A DNA stretch of 64,000 nucleotides from Brasenia schreberi (lineage: Eukaryota > Streptophyta > Magnoliopsida > Nymphaeales > Cabombaceae), in assembly GCA_036023115.1 (NCBI GenBank), contig JAYKKT010000080.1, positions 9,437,501 through 9,501,500 on the forward strand, in the 5' to 3' direction. A program made the translations under genes and the position numbers. This document shows, in pieces, positions 20,722-31,100 of this stretch. How positions within the stretch are numbered: the first letter of the stretch is position 1; every line of letters begins with the position of its first letter. The notes beneath the pieces are model-generated. The model ran no database searches. It was not told where the DNA came from and saw only the letters and a program-made list of their open reading frames with translations.

Positions 20722-21000
20722 TGAAATAAACTAGCAATTAATATCAAAACATGAAAAACTTATAAGTTTCGGTAGATTGGAGACATCCCATCCAATCTGC
20801 CTAATACATGGAAGACGACGCCCACAGTCGACTACTTCTTTCCTCTTCCTTCTCTAAACTAAACATAAGCTTGATCTCTTATTTATAATCACAATCTAAC
20901 TTGAATGACTAATTTATCCCTATTGCTAATTAAGTACTATTGATAAGACATAAAACATAAAAGAGATCATAATGTGTTCACTTTGGGACCCGATTCCAAT
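20722..21000 (-). repeat. 5' LTR of copia element 2 (approximate)
   Basis: Starts at TGAAATAAACTAGC on the plus strand. A TATA-like TTATAAATAAGAG lies at about 20876-20888 on the minus strand. The outer edge is not clear; GATTCCA at about 20998 would give a TG...CA LTR of roughly 277 bp. Confidence 0.55.
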
Positions 21001-21009
21001 CTCTAACGG

Positions 21010-21330
21010 TTGTTGTTGAAGTAACCAAATGACCAAATTTGCATTCTATATATTTGTCTTTGTTCTACTAAGTCAGAGGCATTTACTTTTTAATGTTTCT
21101 CTCTATAATTCCAATTTCCTAACTTTTTTTTAGACTCGTCTACTAACACACCAAAGTGCTTCATCTTAAATACGTTGTGTTAACTCGTTAATAAATATGG
21201 ACTTAAAGTTGATACTTGATGTAATTCATTATTATCTTTAAAGAAAATTGTCATTCTTTCATAAGTCCTCATATATATTTGGGCACCATCATAGATGACT
21301 CTTATAAGATTGATGTATGACAATACAACC
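21010..21330 (-). mobile_element. RTE LINE fragment (reverse transcriptase part)
   Basis: Runs parallel to 15655-15990 of the full LINE: GTAACCAAATGA.CAAA, TTTGTCTTTGTTCTACTAAG, AAGTTGATACTTGATGTAA and TCATTCTTTCATAAGTCCTC. Several deletions are visible. Both the 3' tail and the 5' part are missing. Confidence 0.75.
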
Positions 21331-21438
21331 TTTTAATATTTCTCTTATTTCTTTATCTCGTTCCATTTGGTCTTTTCTGTTGACAATATATTTCATATTT
21401 CTCTGGTACAACACTCACTAACCTTGATTGTTTTGCAG

Positions 21439-21667
21439 TTATGGACGTATGTGACAATTTAAGGCCAGATACCCCAGATGCTTTTGCAAACAGGTTTGGA
21501 GTAAAACTTAGTTTGCCAATGTTACCTTTCCTTTCTTAGATCGACAGTCTGTTATGCTGACTTTACTAACTTCCAATTTGGATTATGACAGAGAGGCAAT
21601 GTTGTCAGCTGTCCCAAGCTATGAGGAGCCTTACATAAAGGTTCCAAAAGTACTGAACAAGGAGTAA
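21439..21667 (+). pseudogene. Two exon-like segments of an unidentified gene
   Basis: After a pyrimidine-rich tract ending TTTTGCAG, 21439-21493 reads MDVCDNLRPDTPDAFANR and ends at a GT. After a 98-bp intron-like spacer ending GACAG, 21592-21667 continues in frame as [19 protein letters not shown] and stops. The two reading frames join cleanly. I do not recognise the protein. A shift of one base near 21650 would instead give TEQGVTLLR up to a possible donor at 21676, which would fit a decayed exon. It could be the remains of a host gene or captured sequence. Confidence 0.3.
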
Positions 21668-24011
21668 CATTGTTGAGGTAGTTATTGCCACTTCATGTCA
21701 TCCTTCAAGTTTTGATATTCAAGCATCTGATTCTGCGATTCTTTCTCATGAAAACTTGCTTTAGTATCTCTGGGAGTTGGTTGTGTGAAAAGACAAGCCT
21801 CATCAATGGGTTCATATGTACCGAAAGCATCTTAACTTCCGGTATTGTGTGATGTAGGCTTCGGGTTTGGGAAATTTATTCTGATAACTAATCAAAATGG
21901 GTTCATAAAGCATGATGCATGGAACCTGATCCGGTGTAAAAAAGTGTAGGCAGAGGATTGTCACTTCATAAATGTGAAGTTTCATTTTCTGATACCTTTG
22001 GTTCTTGTTATCCAATTCTTACCCTTATCTGGTACTTCTAGCTTCAAATGAACCATAATCCTCCTCGCATCTGACCCTTTTAGACCTAGAAAGAGGATCT
22101 AAATCAAGTCAGGCACCCTCTGAAATTTTTCTATATATATTTTGGCTTTTGAGCTGCTACGTGTTGTTTAGCGTATTTTGACTCCAGAGATATCCCCGAT
22201 ATCACTTTGATGCTTAATTTTTCCATTTCAACTTTGGCAGTTAAATCTTGGGCAGGTAGTATTTTTTTCTCTTTCTGCCAAAATTTTGCACTCTTATGAG
22301 ACATAAATTAATTACCGTATCTTCCTTATAGTGCATGGTACATGATACCCCCATGTTGGACCCTTCTCATACATGTTCTGTTGCTTGTTTTACAGCAGTG
22401 GTTATATTAATAGTCGTACAAGCCTTATGACTAGTGTTGAGAACCACCATACCCGTGTATTGGTCAAGGCCTACATGACAAGGTAGTCACAAATGAGTTT
22501 TTAGATACAACCCGGGTAGGGGTAAATTCATCTGGTTTCGCCTCAACCTTCCCAGCGTCAACATTGCCTGCATCAAATCTGTGAAGTTGCTAGGCAAACT
22601 ATTGAGTTTGTCACAAGTCAATTCACCAGCATCATCAGAATCATACATTGACTTTACGTTCTAAGATCTCAATTTTAACTATTATGCTACACTGAGTCTG
22701 GATGCTTTTCCCTTGCACCAAGTAAGATTTTCGTCATGCTTCATCTGACAGCCACCATGTCATTGGTGGAAAACTTGAACTTTCACATTCCAATTAAAAT
22801 TACGATATAGTTCCATTACACTGCCCATGTCAAGACTAATCCAACACAAAAGTGTTACTAACTAAGCCCGACATTGTTTATACCTTCATCAATGTCAAAC
22901 ATGTACTGAAGATCTGCATATATTAATCACCCACTCAAGTCAGAAATGGTTAATGACAGTTTGATGAGGAAATCATGTTATTGGGAGCATAGTTGGAGCT
23001 GTTTGTTCTGTTATTACTGGTGAAGGGGCCCAATGTCCCGTTTTTCATGTTAGTATGTGAAAGGTCCAGTTACCCTTACATTTTTATAGCTCCCAACGGC
23101 TAATTTAATTTGTCATTTATTTGCCTGACGATTATGATCTTGTATATGTCCTTACTCTTCTATCTGTTCTGTTGAAAGATATACCAGTTGACGTTGGTAG
23201 AGGACTACTTGTTCTTGATGGTCTTCTCAATACAAGGTTTGAACCAATTTGTATGTGGATGTTGTTATAGTACTCTTGGTTGCCCTGCTTCTCGTGTGAT
23301 GCTATTAACTTGTAAGAAAGATTTTATTATTTCCACATGTTGAGGTTCTCAATTCCACAAATCTGAATTTGTATTAATTAATGGCTTCTTATCCTTTCTG
23401 ATTTTTGGGCCTATTTATCCAGTTCTCTGCTGTCAGTGTTAAGCCATGTGTACTTGTTTGTTGATAACTCCTGCAAAGACCTTCATGCTCGTGTCCCCCC
23501 ATCGACCCTCTGAAGGAATCTGTACCTCTTGAAAATCTCTGTATTGTGCCCAATCCTGAAGTTAGTTCTATACACGACCAGCAGTGAGAAGTATGAATGC
23601 AATAGCCAAATGATGATGGGTAGCAGTCAGCGATAAACTTTAAGTTTGCAGATGGAACACCTGGAAGCACGGGCCTGTAGCTCACGAAAATGACTTAAGA
23701 ATTCAAACGTGTTTTTCCTTTCTTAATCATGATTGTCATTCTGAAAGATGTGATGCAGAGTAAATTTCAAAAGAAATCCGAGCACATCTTGGGCTCAGAG
23801 TTGATAAATGTTCTATAGAGTGGATTTTCTCGTCTCTTAACTGTAGAATAAATTTGAGGGCTGAAAGCACAACCGACATTCCACTCGACGCCCATATTTT
23901 TCCAATGACATACTCGGCATTTACTAAGACACTTTACGAGTATTGACCAAATACGTTTTATAATTAACACATGAAACTATTTGTTTTCCTTTAACTTATG
24001 AGATATTTCTT

Positions 24012-24074
<63 letters not shown>

Positions 24075-24094
24075 GTATGTATAGAGAGAGAATA
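21668..24094. other. Non-coding stretch
   Basis: No convincing gene. A 58-bp exon-like piece at 23179-23236 (after GAAAG, before GGTTTG) reads IPVDVGRGLLVLDGLLNTR, and a frame near 22980-23050 reads GSIVGAVCSVITGEGAQCPVF. Both are unrecognised. A (TA)n microsatellite lies at 24018-24070. Confidence 0.5.
24018..24070. repeat. (TA)n microsatellite
   Basis: About 26 uninterrupted TA units followed by GTACGTATGTATAGAGAG. Confidence 0.95.
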
Positions 24095-24095
24095 T

Positions 24096-24291
24096 GGGAT
24101 GCTAGACTTTGATTCATGTTATAGTCTTCTTGACAATATAGATCGTCTATCTTTTTTATTGGACGATCTAGATTTAAAAAAGAAAAAGTAAGTAAAATTT
24201 TATACTTACTGTCTAGCTTTTTTCTTTTTGAATCTAAAATGTTCGATAAAAGAGATGGATAGTTTAAATTGTGAAAAAGAGTCTAGCAACT
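24096..24291. mobile_element. Foldback / MITE-like element (about 196 bp)
   Basis: The two halves are inverted copies of each other. Outer ends are GGATGCTAGACT and AGTCTAGCAAC, then related TCTATC..TTTTAT.G and AGATTTAAAAAAG blocks, meeting around AAGTAAGTA..TACTTACT near 24190-24210. It has no coding capacity. An AT-rich flank makes the target-site duplication unclear, so no superfamily is assigned. Confidence 0.6.
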
Positions 24292-24654
24292 TATATTTAC
24301 TTTGTCTCTAAAGAGAGAGAGACATTTTGTTTGATCATCACCATTCATACTATCAACTAAACGGTACTGATCAAAGCATCTATATACATTAAATGACATT
24401 GATTTTTATGTCAATATTAACATATGACTTTATCTACATTGTTCATGAGTTTGACATGAGAGGGTGTTTAGTAATTCTCAATTTTCCTATATATAGATAT
24501 AGAGAGTGATGAGATTCTATTCATTACTGAAGTTGTTTATTGATTGTTTTTAAAGGCACGAGTGTAGCAACATTGTACTCTTCACTGAAAATTAAAACTT
24601 AAATTTTTTTCGATTATACTCTTCAATGAAAATGAATGGATAAGCATGTTAGTT

Positions 24655-24656
24655 TT

Positions 24657-24723
<67 letters not shown>

Positions 24724-24731
24724 GTGTGTGG
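24655..24731. repeat. (TA)n(TG)n(CG)n compound microsatellite
   Basis: TATATA passes into TGTGTG and GCGCGCG and back to TGTGTG. The open frame on the minus strand here is a product of the repeat. Confidence 0.95.
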
Positions 24732-25373
24732 TTGATTTATCATCGTCACGATTTCTGAAAAATGCCGTGTCCAAACCAACAGCTGCTCTTGTGTTTTACA
24801 TCCACACTCAGCACCCATGTGACATAGCCCACTGTTATTAGAGAGAAGTCCAAAACTTTGTGATCTGGTTTTTGGTACTGTTCTGAAGGATCGTATGCGA
24901 GATGTCCTTTCGTCAATAGAACATTGATTTGTAATAGGGACATGCCATTTTAGTGGTGCCCGCAAAATGCTACGACACATGATTCGACATATAATATGCG
25001 AGAGAAATTTATATTATATTGAAATTAATTAGACAGATTTAGTGAATTACATCAAAAACCTTGCTTTCAAAACTAATATTCAAATGTATTTCTCTATTAT
25101 CTTAGCTAGGTGTGGTAAATTAGAGGATGCAACACGAGGATTTCTTAACAAGTCCTTTGGCCTGATAGTATTCTTGCTCAAGCATGCTTAACTTTAGGGC
25201 CCTGCGAGGTTTGGTGCATCTCCTAGTAAAAGAAATGATGAGTTTCATGTAAATTCAGTTGCCTAAAGCAATCCTCTTCTGAATTGGGACCATCCATTTT
25301 AGTGTGATCGAGTCGTTGATGACTTTCTTCTAGGATAAAAAGAAGTCAATGTCATGACTTTGGATTTTCGCAG

Positions 25374-25547
25374 TTGGAAGACTTGCTGGGGAACATATCG
25401 AGCCTAGCTGGTTCGATGAAGCAACTCTTCTCACTTCAAGGCTCACATTGGAAGGAAAGTATCCTCGGCAAGGACTTGGCCTACGTAGTCGTTAAGACAG
25501 AGCTTCCTCATGAGTCCATGGATGCACAAAGTGATGAAGACCATTAA
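25374..25547 (+). pseudogene. Exon-like segment with stop, unidentified
   Basis: After a T-rich tract ending TTTTCGCAG an open frame of 57 codons begins LEDLLGNISSLAGSMKQLF and ends ESMDAQSDEDH then TAA. An acidic C-terminus and the clean acceptor look like a terminal exon. A second frame is also open (GRLAGEHIEPSWFDEATLL) to a TAA at about 25493, so coding status is uncertain. Not recognised. Confidence 0.3.
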
Positions 25548-27586
25548 CCTTTCTTTTTATTCATCTTTCTTTCTTTATGTTTGTTTCTTGATGAACAATT
25601 TGATTTTTAGAACCACTCCTGTTTTGCTGACTATTCAAATTTCATCATCGGTATTTTACAAAACTATCTCTCGATTATTCCTGGTTGTGGATAATCAATA
25701 AAACAATTTGAAATAACTGATTGATACAATAAAGGAGTTCATCTTGAAATATGAATAAGAAGTCTAGCACAATTTAGTTAACTTGTTCTCATCTACTGAA
25801 ACCTTCTTCTTCTTCTTTTAGAGAGAGAGAATTTCACCAAGCCTTTCCACACTAGATGATGTCAGCTACCTAATGTAATGTTTCTCCTTCGTGTGGGCTT
25901 TGGGACCCGCTATGTAAGGCCAAACCTTCATCTAGGTGAAGTTACTGGAATTATTAGAGGCTGATGAGACTAACTAAAAGTACTGAACTCCTTCCAAAAA
26001 TTTCCGTAATTAAAAATAAATAAAGAAGATGGGCAGCCGCTTGCAATGCTGACTCTTGACCCCAACTATTTTGCCTTTCTGGAATTGCTTCCTGTTCATG
26101 CTAAACTAATGAAAGGGCATATGGTATATACTCTAAAAGACCAATAAATAATGATAAAGAGTGTAATCCAAGAAAAGTATATCTACATGCAAGCTTTAAT
26201 CTATCTGAATTTTTCTAAAGTCGCTCTCATTGTCTGAGATCAGATAGTGTCCTTAATTTCCAGTGATGGCGGATAAACGAGCTGAACAACTGAACAGGGA
26301 CCCTTGATGGATTATTCACCAACTGGAAATCTTGTTCGGGTTTGGATTGGTAGCTCCTTTGAGCTGAGCAGTACATGAGCCAAGTTAAATGAAATAAACA
26401 TGAACCGCTTGTCAAAATTAATAATTTAAGCTTTCTATTAGAAAATTAGATCCTAATTAAGTATTAAATCGTATCTTTCTAATACCATTTTCTTGTAGAA
26501 TCGAAAGACTTGTTCATTTAATTACATTATATCTATGTACTGTTGTAGAATTGAAACCATAGCTCATGTTTGATTCATTTAGATAATGTACCGAACATGA
26601 ACAAGCCCATTGCAAGCTGAATTAATCCGAACTATGAACAACTCGGCACATTTAGGACTGCAGTTTCCAGTAAGGTTTATTAGTAAACCATTAACGTTAT
26701 ACCAGGCAGTTGGACTCTTGATACAAAAGATGTTTCTTAGAAAACGGTTTGCAGGAGGCACTCTTAAAATGAGAACTTCAGCTCAACCAACCCTTATATA
26801 CTCTCATAAGCATACATCAGAGTTCAATGAAACCCAATGCATTATTGCACATCCCCTGATAAAGGAGCCAACAAATTTGCCAGTCATCTACCCAACACAA
26901 GCTCTCCTTTATCCAGATTTGGACACCAGCTATGTATAGGTGAACCCTCTATAGGCAAGGGTAAATCCATGCCGGTGAGGACCTAAATAGCTTTTAAAAC
27001 AGACTACTCAACGTGTTCTGCAAATGGAATGGGATGCTTCTGAGTTTGTCATTCATATTAAAAAGACGTCATGTTATTGTTTTCCTGGTATCTTCACTCG
27101 ATTCTGAAATACTGCAAGAAGTTCATTCTCTTTAGCTGATAGCCACCATACTAACAAGCAATATTACCAAAGCAATCAAGAATGAGGAGCCCTGTTAAAA
27201 AAAATTATATCAATAAGAACCCAGACAAAGGACTTTTAGCCTTTCCATCATTTTGTGAAGCCTCCTAAGATCTTTATATGACAATAAAGCTGGAGGCCTG
27301 TACAAGGAAAACATGACAACTTATGTAGCATAATATAGGTTAAGAGAAGCTAAAGAATGAAGACGGCTGCAGCAAAAGCCACCAACCCATTATGCACAGC
27401 TGTCGTGCCACCACTTATAGCTGTTTATGGAATTCCAAGGAACCTGAAGGTGGAAGAATCGAAGAAGTCCTCACCATTTGCAATCTGAGAAATCTCCATT
27501 AAGTGGCGTAGGCAAATGTACTAGGAAGATTTCACCTGGTTCACGAGCAGCAACAGAAAACTCGGACTCGTGCACTCAGATAACAT
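25548..27586. other. Non-coding stretch, including likely 3' UTR of the GlcAT14 gene
   Basis: No recognisable protein. The part just left of 27587 is downstream of the GlcAT14 stop codon and should hold its 3' UTR and polyadenylation site. I cannot place these exactly. Confidence 0.5.
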
Positions 27587-28101
27587 CTACTTGCAGTGTT
27601 TCTCATTAAAATCCTCTGCTGAAAGAAGACCAGTGACCAGATTTTTCACTCTCTGTGCACCTGGGCCTGGTCTCAGCACAGTTGTATCTCCAACTACTGC
27701 ACAAGGATCACTGCCGTTGCGCACCTCTCCAGCACACCAACCACCGGGAACAAGACCACCAGCAACACGTCCCAACAGTTCTCTGTCTATCTGTTCAAGA
27801 ACAGGTTCATCTTTGACAAACTTTCTTGCAAAAGGAGCAGTGCTCTCGACCAATCTCTGAAAATCACCAAGACCAAGAAAATGTGGGTGCTGCTTTGGGG
27901 GATTGTCCCAGGATATGAAATGCAGATCATGATTTACAGTTGTATTACAGAACTCCGGGGTATTGCAGATGACTGTGTGGAAGTACCCCTCAGGTGAGGA
28001 TATGAAATTAGCATAATACATGAGAACAGTCCGTGGAAGGTTGTCCCATCCCCATAAGCAGTACTCCATGAATGCCCGAGAAAGCATCATCCAAGCAGAA
28101 C
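27587..28101 (-). CDS. GlcAT14: GlcAT14 exon 4
   Basis: 515 bp from SAWMMLSRAF to the stop. It ends GLLSAEDFNEKHCK, a typical GT14 plant C-terminus with the preceding LRPGPGAQRV. The open frame continues upstream into the intron, and those first 32 codons are not coding. Confidence 0.93.
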
Positions 28102-31100
28102 CTGAGATACAACAGAAACCACCACAGTTAGAAAGACAGCAGGTCTGGAATCTGAATTTGAAGCAGAAACTGATGCAAGCACTGGCAAAGGATCTCACGC
28201 ATTCAAATTATTTCTATATATTCAAGGCGTTACATGATTGACTGAGGTCAACATGATAACCCATCTTTAAACACATCAAAAGACAAGCATATGTGGAGAA
28301 ATTCATATTTTATGCAGTCCATCTTTCAACGACCATATCCGACAAAATGCAAGTCAACATTTAAACTGGGGGTACTACCGGGGGCTCGTATCTGTTGCAG
28401 GTCCTCGAAGGACATCAGTCCCGAGTCCACTTCAAAAGCTGTAAACCGTACCTGGAAAACTAAATTTTTTCATGTTTTTTAATTGAAATTTGTGGATGTT
28501 GATCCACTGGATAGAGGTTCAGCACTTAATTTTTATGCATCATACCTGGTTATTTCTTAGTTGGGTCTTGCAGATCTGACCAGAATCCAGATGAATAATG
28601 AATTAGTCATCAAACTGGGAAATATACAAGTCATTCTCTATTCACAACCTAATCCACATCAAGCCAATCCAAATAAGATAAACTACCACATGAAATTTGT
28701 TATAATTTGATTGACGTATACCAAAATATTCACGGAAGTCAAGCCTCGAGAAAGTACACAAAGGAAAAGGATATCTCCTGAAGAGATGATCCCAGGACCT
28801 ACTCAGCAATGCAAGACCTGCAATCAGCAAGGTTCATGTTTGATTGTTTCATGCACCAACAACATCCTTGACTTGATGATAGATATGTAAGAAAACGATC
28901 CTTAAGGTCACTTAAAGAATCCCAATCAATCATCAATTGAACAAACCGAGAGTAGCCAAGAAACAAATCCACCAAAAGCTAAGTATTTCAATGCTTAATA
29001 TAAGTTGAATAACAAGCAATAATAGGCTCTATTTATAGAGCAAATATACAGATTTAATTTACAGCAAATAGAGAAAAAAGTGATGTTGACAGTCATTGGG
29101 GGTCTCCCCAATGGCTATATTGACTAGCTGGGGGTGGCTAGGGCCCCAATGGCCCTGGCTATCCATCACACAAACATGGGCCCCAGTGGTCCGTCATATT
29201 ACATTTTAAGATCTCCCTCAAACTTACAATATGTATACCGAAAGTTTGTCTTACAGAAAACTAAATCTAGGGGCCGACAATGACTTGATGAAGAAGTTAG
29301 CTAATTGCATTTCAAATAGTATATAACATAGAGTGAGCTTCTTCTTTAAACATTTTTCTGGAATAAAGTGACAGTCCATCTCATTATGTTTCATTCTTTC
29401 ATAAAAAATGTTGCTAGAAATGATCTACATGGCACTATATTGTCACAAAACATCACGAGGGTTGTTTGAAGGTGACACCTATGTCTCTCAACACTTTTGT
29501 GATCCATAAAATCTCACTAGCAATAGTTGCTATTGCATAGTACTCTACTTTTGTGGAAGATAGGGATACCTTCTTTTGCTTCTTGTATCTCAAAGAGATC
29601 AATAACTCACTTAGGAAAATACAAAAAACAGTAGTAAAGTGTTGATTATTGACATCTTCATCCCAATCAATATATATGATTAAGTCAAGAAAGGAAGAAG
29701 AAGTTAAGAACACCCCTTATCTACAAAGTGCTTAATGTATCTGATAATTCTCATTACCATACTCATATGAGCAGGAGCTTACAAAAATTGGCTTACAGTG
29801 TAAAGACGAGTGATAGTGAGATAAGTCAATGCTCCTATGAGGAGCATGTAAGGCATTAGATCATTGAGTTTCTCTTCATTCATTGCTCTCAATTTTGTTC
29901 GAAAAACCTTTGGTGTATCTACCTTTTTCTCGTCAGTCAGACCTAACCTACCAACAATTTCACTTGTAAATTTTGTTTGAAACATAAAGTATCCTCTATC
30001 ATTATATATAATTTTAATTCTAAAAAATAACTAAGCAAACCAAGATCTTTCATTTCAAATTCTTTGTGAATAACACTTTTAACTTACAATATGTCATATT
30101 CATCGCTTTTAGTGATGATCATGTCATCCACATACAAGAGTAGAATTATTATACATGCACCTGATTTCCTCACAAATAATATAGTGTCAGTATAACTGAA
30201 CAAAAAATTATGCTTATGCATGAAATCTTCAAATATATCAAACCAAGCCTTAGGGGTTTGCTTAAGACCATACAAAGCCTTATTTAGTTTAAGAACATGA
30301 TCTTTCGGGACATCAAGTCTCGGAAGAGAAGTCATATATACTTCTTCATTTAGTTTATCATTCAAGAAAGCATTCTTAACATCTAGTTGAAAAACTTCGT
30401 ATTTTTAATAGCACTAAGAGTTATTAAAAATTTTATGGTTGTCATTTTAGCAACTAGAGCAAAGTTTTTTTCATAGTCTATTCCGTATTCATAAGTATAT
30501 CCTTTAGCTACTAGTGTAGCTTTATATCTTTTTATGGTGTCATCACTATGTGTATTTACTTTATATACTCATCTACATCCAATTAGTTTTTTATCCTTGG
30601 GTTTAGATAGAATATCCCAAGTTTGAGCTTTATCTAAGGCTTTTAATTCTTCTTGTATAGCATTTTCTCATTCTCGTATACCTTTGGCCTATGTCACACA
30701 CATACCTCTAGGAGGTGGTGTATCGGCCCCAACAATGGTGTGACACTGACACTGATACCGTGTCTGTGAGACACCGACACGGTGTCGTGAAATGCCGACA
30801 CGGTGTCGTGAAATGCCGACACGGTGTCGTGAAATGCCGACACGGTGTCGTGAAATGCCGACACGATCAAAGTGTCGAAGCTGATTCTAAGTGTGGTCAA
30901 CGTGTCGGAGTCCATATGTGTTCAAACTCTTTAGAACATCTGGTATAAAAGGATATCATCCCAGTTGTTCATCTTTGCGTCACATCCTTTCTCTTTGCCA
31001 CCCATGCTCTGCAGCTGCAACCTACACTCTTCGGCAACCTCCCACGCCACCTCTTCGGCAGTGAGTTGCAATTCCCTTTCACAGGTAAGAAACACTACCT

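Larger units (their letters stand above)
12899..21000 (-). mobile_element. Copia element 2, interrupted by a LINE and by copia element 1
   Basis: Minus-strand copia: 5' LTR from 20722, primer site, gag, protease, GAG-pre-integrase, integrase, reverse transcriptase, RNase H (cut at 12899). The RTE LINE at 15021-18266 splits the integrase. Protein order and motifs fit Ty1/copia. Stops and frameshifts occur throughout. The outer LTR edge is uncertain (about 20998-21010) because it meets a LINE fragment, into which this copia may itself have inserted. Confidence 0.85.

Noticed and set aside
24582..24980. 132-codon frame with histidine-threonine repeats
   Set aside because: It is a translation of the TG/TA microsatellite.
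26610..26939. 109-codon plus-strand frame
   Set aside because: No motif recognised; overlaps an open frame on the other strand. Probably chance.
27570..27860. 96-codon plus-strand frame
   Set aside because: Antisense shadow of GlcAT14 exon 4, whose protein is clearly conserved.
30715..30948. Frame with repeated RHGVVKC units
   Set aside because: Read-through of the 21-bp minisatellite in hAT 1. No start or stop context and no homologue known to me.
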